The translations under genes were made by a program, and so were the position numbers. A DNA stretch of 60,672 nt from an uncultured Eubacteriales bacterium (GTDB lineage: Bacteria; Bacillota; Clostridia; Lachnospirales; Lachnospiraceae). Shown here in pieces: positions 40,464 through 48,965 of the stretch (the first letter of the stretch is position 1; each line of letters opens with the position of its first letter). The notes below the pieces were generated by a model. The model saw only the letters and a list, made by a program, of their open reading frames with translations, had not been told where the DNA came from and searched no databases. The DNA lies in the NCBI GenBank assembly GCA_900314565.1, contig OMVU01000020.1, forward strand, positions 1 to 60,672, written 5' to 3'.

Positions 40464-41855
40464 GCTGGACAGGGTGGCGATCCGCATGGTAAAGGAGCCG
40501 CCGCTTTACAGCTCAGAACCGCTCAGATCCCCGGAGGCTGCCGTAAAAGTCATCGCTGACATGCTGCGGCAGTACGACCGGGAAGCGTTCTGCATCGTGA
40601 ATCTTCGGAATGATCTTTCCCCGATCAATATGAATATCGTGAGTACAGGGACGCTGAATGCGTCCCTTGCTCATCCCAGGGAGATCTTAAAGAGCGCTGT
40701 GCTCTCCAATGCGAGTGCCACGATGCTGTTTCATAATCATCCGTCAGGCAATCTGACGCCTTCGCAGGAGGATATTGAGATCACGGATCGTATGAGTAAG
40801 CTGTTTGCCATGGCGGAGATGCCGCTTCTGGATCACATTATCATCGGCAACGGCGATCAGTATTACTCCTTCAAGGAAAACAGCATTATGCCGATCGGAA
40901 CACAGATGTTTGCAAGAGATCCGGCGGAGATCAAGTTTGAGAATGTTGCAGAAACGGTCGTTTCCGAGAAGAGAGGATCCTATCATACGACGCCGGAGCA
41001 GCGTCAGGAGAAAATCAAACAGATCACCGATAAGCTGGAGCAAGGTGTGCATCAGATCTTTGAAAGTGATAACTACAGGGCGTATCTTTCCACGATGGCA
41101 AAGTTCCACAGCTATTCCCTGAATAATACGATCCTGATCGCCATGCAGAAGCCTGGAGCCACGCTGGTTGCCGGATATACCGCCTGGCAGAAGGACCATG
41201 ACCGTCATGTAAAGAAGGGGGAAAGGGCATCCAGATCATCGCACCTTCTCCGTATAAGGTGAAGCAGGAACGGGACGCCCTGGATCCGAAAACCGGAAAA
41301 CCGCAGATGGATGCCCAGGGTAATCCACTGAAGGAAATCATTGAAGTGGAGAGACCTGCCTTTAAGGTCGCAACGGTATTTGATATCAGCCAGACGGAAG
41401 GAAAAGAACTCCCGTCCATCGGTGTCAATGAGCTGTCCGGCGGTGTTGAGGGATATGACGCCTTGTTTAATGCGCTGAAGGCAACCTGCCCGGTGCCGAT
41501 CGCCTTCGAGGATATTCCGTCCGGCGCAAAGGGCTATTACCATACGGAGGACCATCGGATTGCACTGCAGGAAGGCATGAGCCAGATGCAGACAGTCAAG
41601 ACGCTGATCCATGAGATGAGCCATGAACGCATGCACTCTCATGAAAAAGAAAAGCCGGTGGAGGAAAGACTCAGCCGCCGCAGCATGGAGGTGGAAGCAG
41701 AAAGCGTAGCCTTTGTGGTAGGAACAGCGCTGTCTGCAGAGCATCCGGAGCTGAAGCTGGATTTCTCGGATTATTCCTTCGGGAAAGCATCTCTTGGAAG
41801 GATCCAGGCGACTGCCAGTGAGATGATCTCGGAGATCGAAGGGCAACTGCAATGA
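40441..41855 (+). pseudogene. JAB/RadC-like plus ArdC/LtrC-like metallopeptidase protein with one frameshift
   Basis: From ATG 40441 (GGAGGAAAGG upstream): residues 1-130 are a RadC/JAB domain with MLFHNHPSGNLTPSQEDIEI and the Asp of LLDHIIIGN; then an ArdC-type N-terminal domain (YSLNNTILIAMQKPGATLVA, AGYTAWQKDH). At about 41217-41226 (GGGGAAAGG) one base appears missing: the first frame goes off at RASRSSHL, and the next frame continues KGIQIIAPSPYKV into a metallopeptidase with LIHEMSHERMH as HExxH. With the base restored it is one protein of about 470 residues. These proteins are thought to protect or process the incoming strand. Confidence 0.7.
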
Positions 41856-41904
41856 GGACCGGATAAGTTGACAGAATAAAGAAAAAGTATCGCGGGATTT
41901 CCAC

Positions 41905-42004
41905 TTGACAAAGCAGTAAATTGCCTGTAACATGTTAGACGTAACTAACCGCTGTGTTTTTTGCGCGGCGGTTTTTACAGTCCTCTGGGTTAGAAATAAC
42001 TAAC
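41905..42004 (+). promoter_or_regulatory. Promoter, two GTTAG-N6-CTAAC boxes and a leader terminator
   Basis: TTGACA (41905-41910) and TAACAT (41928-41933) have a 17-base spacer. The inverted repeat GTTAGACGTAACTAAC lies at 41934-41949 on the transcription start, and a second copy, GTTAGAAATAACTAAC, lies at 41989-42004 just before the first gene. Between them AACCGCTGTG pairs with CGCGGCGGTT and is followed by five T (41947-41976), an intrinsic terminator. The TTAG...CTAA symmetry resembles sites of DtxR-type iron/manganese regulators in clostridia; that is inference. Confidence 0.65.
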
Positions 42005-42022
42005 TTAAAACGGGAGGTTTTT

Positions 42023-42301
42023 ATGAGTGTTGTGATTCTTGGCGGGAATGAATGCATGGAAAGAGAGTATTCGAATGTCTGCCGGAAATACGGATGTAAA
42101 GCAAAAGTGTTCTGCAAGCCCTGCGCAGACATGAAAATCAGGATCGGAACGCCGGATCTTCTGATTGTATTTACCCATACAATTTCCCATAAGATGGTCC
42201 GATGTGCTCTGACAGGAATCAGCGGGGAAACCAAAATTGTGCGTTCCCATACCAGCTCCATGAATTCACTCAAAGATATTTTAAAGGAGCATACAGCATA
42301 A
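42023..42301 (+). CDS. DUF2325-family protein
   Basis: A 92-residue protein with MSVVILGGNECMEREYSNVC at the start and PDLLIVFTHTISHKMVRCAL, matching DUF2325. These proteins are seen beside iron- or metal-regulated genes; no activity is known. ATG 42023 follows GGGAGGTTTTT; an upstream frame extension from 41954 overlaps the promoter and was rejected. The stop overlaps the next ATG (TAATG). Confidence 0.8.
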   Translation: MSVVILGGNECMEREYSNVCRKYGCKAKVFCKPCADMKIRIGTPDLLIVFTHTISHKMVRCALTGISGETKIVRSHTSSMNSLKDILKEHTA

Positions 42302-42906
42302 TGCCTGAACAATTATTGATCGACCAATGCTCTCCCACGCTGGCGGGCCTGAAGACCGGAAATATGTTCCCCGTCAATATCGAGCCGGGACATGATATCT
42401 TTGATGATCTGCGCTGGCTGAACAGACTGCTCGGAGAGAAAGGAATACGGGTCGTACTCCTCAGGAAGACAGATAAAAAAGCATTGCTGTACCTGTACCG
42501 GCCGGATTACCTGGAGCGGGATCTGGGCCGCCCGGAGGCTCGGCAGATCCTCCTGGAGAAGGGATATTGCTGCGACAGTACCGGGAACTGTATTGTCCAG
42601 CTGATCCGGCATATGACGGAAGATGATGAATTTCCGCATGAGGTCGGCCTTTTTCTGGGGTATCCGCCTCGGGATGTGCAGTGTTTCATGGAGGATTCAC
42701 GACGCGGGGTGAAGTGCACAGGCTGCTGGAAAGCATACGGAAATGAAGAGGAAGCGCAGAAGACATTTTTAAAGTTCAGGAAATGTAAGGAAGTTTACCG
42801 CAGGGAATTATCAAAGGGAAAATCTCTGCTTCAGCTGACAGTCCGGACGGATCGGAAGCGGTGGCGGGATTTCAATAATGAACAAGAAAGGAATGAACGA
42901 TCATGA
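42301..42906 (+). CDS. DUF3793-family protein
   Basis: A 201-residue protein: MPEQLLIDQCSPTLAGLKTG, then KGIRVVLLRKTDKKALLYLY and HEVGLFLGYPPRDVQCFMED, all conserved in DUF3793. Family genes recur beside flavodoxins in clostridia, as here. The Cys in VKCTGCWKAYGNEEEA is conserved. Function unknown; a link to iron limitation is plausible because flavodoxin replaces ferredoxin. Overlaps the flavodoxin gene by four bases. Confidence 0.85.
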   Translation: MPEQLLIDQCSPTLAGLKTGNMFPVNIEPGHDIFDDLRWLNRLLGEKGIRVVLLRKTDKKALLYLYRPDYLERDLGRPEARQILLEKGYCCDSTGNCIVQLIRHMTEDDEFPHEVGLFLGYPPRDVQCFMEDSRRGVKCTGCWKAYGNEEEAQKTFLKFRKCKEVYRRELSKGKSLLQLTVRTDRKRWRDFNNEQERNERS

Positions 42907-43325
42907 GTAAGGTGGCAGTTGTTTACTGGAGCGGAACCGGAAATACGCAGGCAATGGCGGATATGGTGGCAGAAGGCGCAAAAGAGAAAGGGGCTGAAGT
43001 ATCTGTAATAGAAGCAGGAAACTTTACGCCGGACCAGGTGAGTGCATACGACGGAATCGCATTCGGCTGCCCTGCCATGGGTGACGAGGTCCTGGAGGAA
43101 AGTGAGTTTGATCCGATGTTCACTGATGTGGAAACAGTCCTTTCCGGTAAAAAGATTGCGCTGTTCGGCTCTTATGGATGGGGAGACGGACAGTGGATGC
43201 GTGACTGGGAAGAGCGGTGCCAGGCGGCCGGAGCCGAATTGGCAGCCGACAGTGTCATAGCGAACGACGCACCGGGAGATGAGGAAGCAGAGCAGTGCAG
43301 GAATCTCGGCGCGGCACTGGCCTGA
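42903..43325 (+). CDS. Flavodoxin
   Basis: A 140-residue short-chain flavodoxin. FMN phosphate loop VYWSGTGNTQAMADMV, then GCPAMGDEVLEESEFDP and ALFGSYGWGDGQWMRDW, the aromatic FMN sandwich. It carries low-potential electrons in the cytoplasm, substituting for ferredoxin when iron is scarce. Coupled to the DUF3793 gene by an ATGA-type overlap. Regulated, by inference, through the GTTAG boxes at the head of the operon. Confidence 0.95.
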   Translation: MSKVAVVYWSGTGNTQAMADMVAEGAKEKGAEVSVIEAGNFTPDQVSAYDGIAFGCPAMGDEVLEESEFDPMFTDVETVLSGKKIALFGSYGWGDGQWMRDWEERCQAAGAELAADSVIANDAPGDEEAEQCRNLGAALA

Positions 43326-43338
43326 CATCAATGGTGAG

Positions 43339-43962
43339 ATGAAGTTAGGGTTTATGGGAAGACTGTTCCCCGCATTGCTCAGTAAGGCCGTCTGGCAGTA
43401 TACGGCAGACGCTCTTCCGGATGTGGATATCCGTGAACTCAGGAAAAGACAGAAGAAAGAGTACAAAGCCATGGTGGCAAGGACTCCTTCTGTCGGTTCT
43501 GTTAAGGACAACATGTTTGCCTCGGTCATGTATCTGGCATGCTTTGGCTTCTCCTATTACAAGGCAGATCCGGAGCATATCACGATGGATGTTTTTGACG
43601 GCATGATCAATGCTATCTACACAAGCGATGTGATGAAGCGGGCCTATAAAGGTAAGAACTGTTTTGACCGGAAGGAAATCGACAGGTATGTCCGCGGGTC
43701 GGAGCGGTCGAAGAAGAGAAAGTATCCGATGGACTGGGTCTTCGATTTCTCCTATGACCTCTCCGTTCCGGAATACTATGTGACCCACCGCGAATGCGGC
43801 GTCTGCAAGATCGCCAGACAGGAGGGCCTGATGTTCCTCATGCCGCATATATGTGTCATGGACTATCCGACCATCGAATATAAAGGCGGTAAGCTGATCC
43901 GTACGAAGACTCTTGGCGCCGGAGATGACTGCTGTGATTTCCATGTAGTAAAGAAGGATTGA
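43339..43962 (+). CDS. L-2-amino-thiazoline-4-carboxylic acid hydrolase-family protein
   Basis: A 207-residue protein of the ATC hydrolase family: FASVMYLACFGFSYYKADPE, YPMDWVFDFSYDLSVPEYY, then HRECGVCKIARQEGL and GAGDDCCDFHV. The conserved Cys and His pair is present. Family members open thiazoline rings in a cysteine pathway in some Pseudomonas, but most clostridial relatives are uncharacterised. ATG 43339 follows ATGGTGAG; a longer start at 43279 overlaps flavodoxin. Last gene of the likely iron-responsive run. Confidence 0.75.
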   Translation: MKLGFMGRLFPALLSKAVWQYTADALPDVDIRELRKRQKKEYKAMVARTPSVGSVKDNMFASVMYLACFGFSYYKADPEHITMDVFDGMINAIYTSDVMKRAYKGKNCFDRKEIDRYVRGSERSKKRKYPMDWVFDFSYDLSVPEYYVTHRECGVCKIARQEGLMFLMPHICVMDYPTIEYKGGKLIRTKTLGAGDDCCDFHVVKKD

Positions 43963-44082
43963 AATTTATACTGCGGGCAGAATGAAAATCCGGTACAGAT
44001 TCTGGGTGAATTGTCGTGAAAATCATTATTTCTCCGGCAAAGCAGATGCGGGTGGATATGTGATCCGGTAATACGAATAAAA

Positions 44083-44970
44083 TCACAGAGGAAATGCAAC
44101 TGCATCCGTATACAGCTTTGTAAGGATGGCGAGGAAGGACCGAAGACTGTCTCTTCGGTCTTCTTTATGTGTACATAAGACACAGGAGAAGCTCTCGTCA
44201 CAGTCAAAGGGGATCCATGCGAACTGCCCGCTGTGGTCATTCAGGAAACCCGGCGCAAGGCAGACGCCGCGCCCGGCCGCCACATTGGTCAGAGTCGTGT
44301 CATGATCGGCGCTGTTGAAATAATCGATCTTCCCGGAGCTGATCAGACGGTGCTGGACCATCCTCAGTGCGAGAGGAGATCCGCCGCCTACCATCAGCGT
44401 TCTTCCGTACAGGTCCTCTTCCCGGATCAGGTTCTTTTCTGCCAGCGGATCGTCTTTATTAGTGATCAGGTAGATCCGGCTTTCAAACAGATCGTGAACC
44501 TGTATTCCCGGGACCTGCCGGGTCTGCTCCCTCAGGGTAAATACGATATCCACCTCGTTCTGTAAGAACTTTTCTATACTGTTCTCATACTGAAAGACAG
44601 GCGTGATCTGTACATCCGGCCGGGCTTCAGCAAAGATCCGCATTGCTTCCGGAAGGAAATACAGCGCCTGCCGCACCATCATACAGACGGAAATATTGTC
44701 CTTATATCTGGCGCTGAAGTTCTGTCCCTGTTCGATGGCACGCTTCAGGTCTTCGCGCATGCCGGTCAGGAAGGATACGAACTGTGCCCCGGCAGGGGTC
44801 AGAGATGCCCCCTTGCCGCTCCTCTCAAAGATCGTAAAGCCGACCTCCTCCTCCAGTAGCCTGATCTGATAGGAAAATGTCGGCTGGCTGACGAACATAT
44901 TGTCAGCACCCCGGCTGAAGTTCAGAGTATGAGCCAGTTCAATACAGTAATCAATTTGTTTTGTGGTCAT
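44083..44970 (-). CDS. LysR-family transcriptional regulator
   Basis: A 295-residue LysR regulator. Winged helix at residues 1-60 (TKQIDYCIELAHTLNFSRGA, then FVSQPTFSYQIRLLEEEVGF) and a periplasmic-binding-like effector domain from 90. ATG 44970 follows CAGGGGCAGATC. Divergent from the aldo-keto reductase gene, which it likely activates in response to a ligand. The 187-base space holds an AT-rich ATTTAAAAATTAAAT near 44987 that could be its binding site. Confidence 0.9.
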   Translation of the reverse strand: MTTKQIDYCIELAHTLNFSRGADNMFVSQPTFSYQIRLLEEEVGFTIFERSGKGASLTPAGAQFVSFLTGMREDLKRAIEQGQNFSARYKDNISVCMMVRQALYFLPEAMRIFAEARPDVQITPVFQYENSIEKFLQNEVDIVFTLREQTRQVPGIQVHDLFESRIYLITNKDDPLAEKNLIREEDLYGRTLMVGGGSPLALRMVQHRLISSGKIDYFNSADHDTTLTNVAAGRGVCLAPGFLNDHSGQFAWIPFDCDESFSCVLCTHKEDRRDSLRSFLAILTKLYTDAVAFPL

Positions 44971-45097
44971 GATCTGCCCCTGTTATTTAAAAATTAAATA
45001 AATTATAACATGTTTCGATTGGACTATACAATATATGTCCCATATAATAAAACCGGAAACAGAAAATACAGAACCCTTAAAGGGATGATGAATATGA

Positions 45098-45126
45098 CCA
45101 TTTCACACAGAGTTTCGCAAGAGCCT
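45098..45126 (-). repeat. Single terminal-repeat copy of the 163-bp element
   Basis: These 29 bases match, in inverted orientation with one mismatch, the left terminal repeat at 48967-48995. Only this arm is present, just upstream of the aldo-keto reductase ribosome site. Confidence 0.7.
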
Positions 45127-45157
45127 AAGCATCAATTAGATCATAAAGGAGATCATC

Positions 45158-46000
45158 ATGGAATATATCGTACTGAATAATGGCGTCAAATGCCCGGTGG
45201 TTGGAATCGGAACCTTCATGCTTGCTCCCGCAGAGGCGGAGAACAGCGTTCGGGAAGCACTGAAGATGGGTTATTCCCTCGTGGATACTGCCAATGCATA
45301 TGTGAACGAGCGGGCGGTCGGACGCGGTATGAAGGAGAGCGGTGTCGAGCGCGGGGATATCTTCCTCTCCACCAAGCTCTGGCCCAGTGAGTATGAGAAT
45401 GAGAATGCAGTGGACGAGACCCTGGAACGTCTGGGTGTGGATTATGTGGACCTGCTCTACATCCATCAGCCCGCAGGGAACTGGCTGGCAGGCTACAGAC
45501 AGCTGGAGAAAGCCTGTAAAGAAGGCAAGGCCAGAGCAATCGGTATCTCCAACTTTGAAGGTAAGTACATTGCCGAACTGGAGAAGGAATGGGAGATTGC
45601 TCCGCAGTTTATCCAGGTGGAGGCGCATCCTTATTTCGCACAGAATGAACTTCGGCAGACGCTTGATAAGTATGGCATCAAGCTGATGAGCTGGTATCCG
45701 CTGGGACATGGTGATCGTTCCCTGATCGAGGAGCCGGTCTTCAGGAAGCTGGGTGAGAAGTATGGCAAGAGCAGTGCTCAGGTCATTCTCCGCTGGCATA
45801 CGCAGATGGGATTTGTCGTGATCCCCGGCAGCAGGAATGTGGACCACATCAGGGATAATCTGGATATCATGGATTTCACACTGACAGATGATGAGATGGC
45901 TGAGATCGCGAAGCTGAACAAAGGCGTCCGCTATTATACCAGAACAGATGAAGCGCTTGTCGGATTTGCTGCCTGGCAGCCACAGTACGAAAAGGCATGA
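45158..46000 (+). CDS. Aldo/keto reductase (short form, 280 residues)
   Basis: NAD(P)H-dependent aldehyde/ketone reductase. TIM-barrel signature GTFMLAPAEAENSVREALKM at the start; tetrad Asp and Tyr in LVDTANAYVNE, Lys in FLSTKLWPSEY, His in LLYIHQP. Cofactor tail VVIPGSRNVDHIRDNLDI. Resembles 2,5-diketo-gluconate reductase-type enzymes. Ribosome site AAAGGAGATCATC. Ends at a terminator at 46071. Likely regulated by the divergent LysR protein. Confidence 0.9.
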   Translation: MEYIVLNNGVKCPVVGIGTFMLAPAEAENSVREALKMGYSLVDTANAYVNERAVGRGMKESGVERGDIFLSTKLWPSEYENENAVDETLERLGVDYVDLLYIHQPAGNWLAGYRQLEKACKEGKARAIGISNFEGKYIAELEKEWEIAPQFIQVEAHPYFAQNELRQTLDKYGIKLMSWYPLGHGDRSLIEEPVFRKLGEKYGKSSAQVILRWHTQMGFVVIPGSRNVDHIRDNLDIMDFTLTDDEMAEIAKLNKGVRYYTRTDEALVGFAAWQPQYEKA

Positions 46001-46070
46001 ATGACAGAAGCAGATATATTACCTGCATCGTATGAGCGGTGTTCCTTCTCAGAACTGAATAAAGAAATGA

Positions 46071-46095
46071 GGCACTCCTCCGGGAGTGTCTTTTT
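46071..46095 (+). terminator. Intrinsic terminator after the aldo/keto reductase gene
   Basis: GGCACTCC-TCCG-GGAGTGTC (one G-T pair) is followed by five T. Confidence 0.85.
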
Positions 46096-46124
46096 CGTTC
46101 AGCGGATCGAAAAATGAGCAGATC

Positions 46125-46209
46125 CGGGATGAATGCGAAAAGTGAAACTTTTCAGAGGTAAAAACATCCCCCCCGGGGGCATTCGCATCGTTTTTTGACG
46201 TGCTATAAT
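46125..46209 (+). promoter_or_regulatory. Partial repeat copy R8 and extended -10 promoter
   Basis: GATGAATGCGAAAAGTGAAA (46129) matches the linker of the composite repeat, followed by CTTTTC. Further on, TGCTATAAT (46201-46209) is an extended -10 box preceding the methyltransferase and transporter genes. CCCCCCGGGGG (46169) is a local palindrome. The 293-base gap holds nothing else. Confidence 0.55.
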
Positions 46210-46294
46210 GCAGATGGTCTGTCATGCCCGTTATGCGGGAGTTCCTTGTGCTGAAGGGAGGACAGACCGACGACCGTACAGAGAGGAAAAGAAT

Positions 46295-47020
46295 ATGGAA
46301 CGAATCAAGCATCGCGTGACCTCCTACTGGGCTCTCCGGGCGGAGGGCTTTGAGACCCAGCGCCTGCGGGAGTATGACAGTGAGAAGCGGGAACGCTGGC
46401 TCACAGAGTTTCGCAGATATCTGCCCGAGGGGAAGCCCCTGCGTATTCTGGATGTGGGTACCGGTACGGGCTTTTTTGCCTGTCTGCTGGCCGCCGAAGG
46501 GCATGAGACCACCGGTATTGACCTGACGCCGGATATGGTCGAGCACGCCAGGCATATGACGGCTGTACTGGGCCTGGACGTTCGCTTCCTGCAGATGGAT
46601 GCGGAGGAGCCGGAGTTCGGGCCGGAGAGCTTTGACGTGCTGGTGACCCGAAATCTCACCTGGACTCTGCCGCATATCGAAAAGGCCTATCGGGAATGGT
46701 ATCGGATTTTGAGTCCCGGCGGAGTCCTCATTAACTTCGATGCGGATTACAGCGCCGCGATGGAGAGTGTGGAGGAGCACGAGCTGCCCGAGAACCACGC
46801 CCACAAGCTGGTACCGGACTATATGCAGGCGGAAAACGAGGCTATTACCATGCAGGTCGGCGCATATCATCAGCCCCGCCCGCAGTGGGATGTGCAGCTG
46901 CTGGTGGAAGCCGGCTTTGAGCGGATCACGGTGGACATGGGTGTGTACAAGCGCATCTATGCCGAGATTGATGAGTTCTTCAATCCGACGCCGATCTTTA
47001 CGATCGCAGCGTACAAATAA
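46295..47020 (+). CDS. Class I SAM-dependent methyltransferase
   Basis: A 241-residue methyltransferase. Motif I LRILDVGTGTGFFACLLAAE binds SAM, with ETTGIDLTPDMVEHARHMTA next, and the post-II loop ESFDVLVTRNLTWTLPHIEK. The acceptor is unknown. Start ATG 46295 follows GAGAGGAAAAGAAT. It precedes the ABC importer by 45 bases on the same strand, with no terminator between, so it probably belongs to the same operon; methylation of a metal chelator or of the transported peptide is one possible link. Confidence 0.85.
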   Translation: MERIKHRVTSYWALRAEGFETQRLREYDSEKRERWLTEFRRYLPEGKPLRILDVGTGTGFFACLLAAEGHETTGIDLTPDMVEHARHMTAVLGLDVRFLQMDAEEPEFGPESFDVLVTRNLTWTLPHIEKAYREWYRILSPGGVLINFDADYSAAMESVEEHELPENHAHKLVPDYMQAENEAITMQVGAYHQPRPQWDVQLLVEAGFERITVDMGVYKRIYAEIDEFFNPTPIFTIAAYK

Positions 47021-47065
47021 ACAGTTGTTTTTCTTTTGATTCCCACAAAAAAGTGAGGCAAGACC

Positions 47066-48010
47066 ATGAAAAAATACGCTGTCAGGCGTCTGCTGCAGCT
47101 GATCCCGATCCTGCTTGCGATCACATTCCTGTCTTACGGCATGATGCGCATCGCGGGCAGCGACGTAGTCGAACAGAAAATGGAGAACACAGGCGAAACG
47201 GTCTCTCAGGAGATTGTCGATGCCGCCAGGGAGGAGCTCGGCCTGGACAAGCCCTTTTTCGTCCAGTATTTCAGCTGGCTGGCCAATCTGCTTCGGGGCG
47301 ACATGGGCACTTCCTATGTCTCCAATAAACCGGTCTTTTCCACCTTCGTATCCAAGCTTCCGGCGACGCTGCTGCTGACGTTCGTCTCCATTCTTCTGAC
47401 GGTGGTGATCTCCATTCCGCTTGGAATCTGGGCGGCCGTCAGGCAGAACAAGGCCACAGACTATGTGATCCGCACGGCAAGTTTTATCGGGAACTCACTG
47501 CCGAACTTCTTCGTATCCCTGCTTCTGATGTACCTGTTTGCCATTCGGCTGGGGTGGTTCCCGGTCATCTCCAAAGGCGTCAGCCTGCAGAGCGTGGCGC
47601 TGCCCGCGCTGACTCTGGCTATCGCCATGTCTGCCAAATACCTTCGACAGGTGCGCGCCACGGTTCTCGACGAGCTGAGCAAAGATTACGTCCTGGGTGC
47701 AAGGGCCCGCGGCGTACCCTTCACTACCATCATGATGAAGAGTGTTCTGAAGGCCTCGCTGGTGACGATTATCACACTGCTGACCATTTCCATCGGTTCG
47801 CTGCTGGGCGGTACCGCCATCGTCGAGTCCATCTTCATGTGGGACGGCGTGGGCAAGATGGCAGTGGACGCCATCAATATGCGCGACTATCCGATCATTC
47901 AGGCATATGTCATGTGGATGGCCATTATCTATGTGGTTGTCAACCTGATTACAGACCTGAGCTATCGGTTTCTTGATCCGAGAATCAGACTGGGAGGAAT
48001 CGAACAATGA
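47066..48010 (+). CDS. Peptide/nickel ABC transporter permease 1 (NikB/DppB-like)
   Basis: A 314-residue inner-membrane permease with six hydrophobic segments. N-terminal signature YAVRRLLQLIPILLAITFLS, then the EAA-type loop YVLGARARGVPFTTIMMKSV that docks to the ATPase. Family length 300-330. Ribosome site AAAGTGAGGC. Overlaps permease 2 by four bases. Confidence 0.9.
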   Translation: MKKYAVRRLLQLIPILLAITFLSYGMMRIAGSDVVEQKMENTGETVSQEIVDAAREELGLDKPFFVQYFSWLANLLRGDMGTSYVSNKPVFSTFVSKLPATLLLTFVSILLTVVISIPLGIWAAVRQNKATDYVIRTASFIGNSLPNFFVSLLLMYLFAIRLGWFPVISKGVSLQSVALPALTLAIAMSAKYLRQVRATVLDELSKDYVLGARARGVPFTTIMMKSVLKASLVTIITLLTISIGSLLGGTAIVESIFMWDGVGKMAVDAINMRDYPIIQAYVMWMAIIYVVVNLITDLSYRFLDPRIRLGGIEQ

Positions 48011-48864
48011 GCGGAACCGTCACAGTCCGGATCCAGAAAATCAAAAAGAATACTGTCAAGGGCAGACTGATCTTCTTTCTTATCCTGGCGGTGATCCTGC
48101 TGCTGGTCACCATCTTTGCTGACCGGATCGTTCCCTATGACCCTTATGCACAGGATCTGTCAAAGTCCATGATGCCGCCTTCGTCAGAACACCTCATGGG
48201 CACCGACCGCTACGGGCGGGATATGTTCTCTCGTGTTATCGTCGGCGCGCAGGTCAGCATCTTCTCCACACTGGCGCTGGTGGGCGTCATCTCCGTGTTC
48301 GGTACCATCGTGGGAACGCTCTGCGGTTATTACGGCGGTGCGGTCGACGCCATCGTCATGCGCATTTCGGACGTGTGCCTGGCCTTCCCCGGTCTGGTCT
48401 TTGCGCTGGCGATTGCAGCGCTGCTGGGCGGCGGTGTCGGCAATGCGGTCATCGCGCTGGCGGTGATCAGCTGGCCAAAATACGCCCGTGTGGCGCGAAG
48501 CCAGACCCTGGCGCTGAAAAATGTGCCCTTCGTGCTGGCAGCGCGGCTGTCCGGCTGCACGTCCCTTCAGATGATCCTTCGGCATATTCTGCCGAATATC
48601 CTCGGTCCGATCCTGGTGACAGCCATGTTGGATATCGGCACGATGATGATGGAACTGGCAGGACTTTCCTTCCTTGGCCTGGGCGCACAGCCGCCCACGG
48701 CTGAGTGGGGCAACATGATGTCCGGCGGGCGGAGCATGCTGCAGACTTATCCCTGGCTGGTGCTTTCTCCCGGCCTTGCCATTTTCGTCACGGTGGTGAT
48801 CTTCAACCTCCTGGGCGATACGGTGCGCGATTATATGGACCCGAAGAACTCCCGCGCCCGTTGA
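48007..48864 (+). CDS. Peptide/nickel ABC transporter permease 2 (NikC/DppC-like)
   Basis: A 285-residue permease. N-terminal membrane segment 20-42, family block PYDPYAQDLSKSMMPPSSEH, LMGTDRYGRDMFSRVIVGAQ, and the coupling loop region PFVLAARLSGCTSLQMILRH. Forms the channel with the preceding protein. The gap to the binding-protein gene is interrupted by repeat R4 and the 163-bp element. Confidence 0.9.
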   Translation: MSGTVTVRIQKIKKNTVKGRLIFFLILAVILLLVTIFADRIVPYDPYAQDLSKSMMPPSSEHLMGTDRYGRDMFSRVIVGAQVSIFSTLALVGVISVFGTIVGTLCGYYGGAVDAIVMRISDVCLAFPGLVFALAIAALLGGGVGNAVIALAVISWPKYARVARSQTLALKNVPFVLAARLSGCTSLQMILRHILPNILGPILVTAMLDIGTMMMELAGLSFLGLGAQPPTAEWGNMMSGGRSMLQTYPWLVLSPGLAIFVTVVIFNLLGDTVRDYMDPKNSRAR

Positions 48865-48874
48865 TCTGTGATCT

Positions 48875-48951
48875 CCGGCGGATCGCAGACGTGCGCAGTG
48901 GAAGGCGCGGACGCGCCGCGCACGTCGCGGCAAGAACGCCGAGGCGTTCTT
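48875..48951. repeat. Composite repeat copy R4 (nested stem plus palindrome)
   Basis: CCGGCGGATCGCAG leads into outer stem ACGTGCGC/GCGCACGT (48889-48896 and 48918-48925), which encloses GGCGCG-GA-CGCGCC (48904-48917), and then the palindrome at 48932-48951. Both stems differ in sequence from R2 and R3 yet remain fully paired: the strongest covariation in the family. Confidence 0.85.
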
Positions 48952-48965
48952 AAATATAGATAAAA

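Noticed and set aside
41210-41230. Programmed ribosomal frameshift in the RadC-ArdC gene
   Set aside because: No stimulatory hairpin or pseudoknot was seen directly downstream, and the surrounding element has many other lesions, so a mutation or sequencing error is simpler.
31175-41855. Prophage
   Set aside because: The XRE repressor and zinc-ribbon protein fit phages too, but no capsid, terminase, portal or tail gene is present, while TraG, PcfB, DUF4315, DUF4366 and the C40 hydrolase fit a conjugative element.
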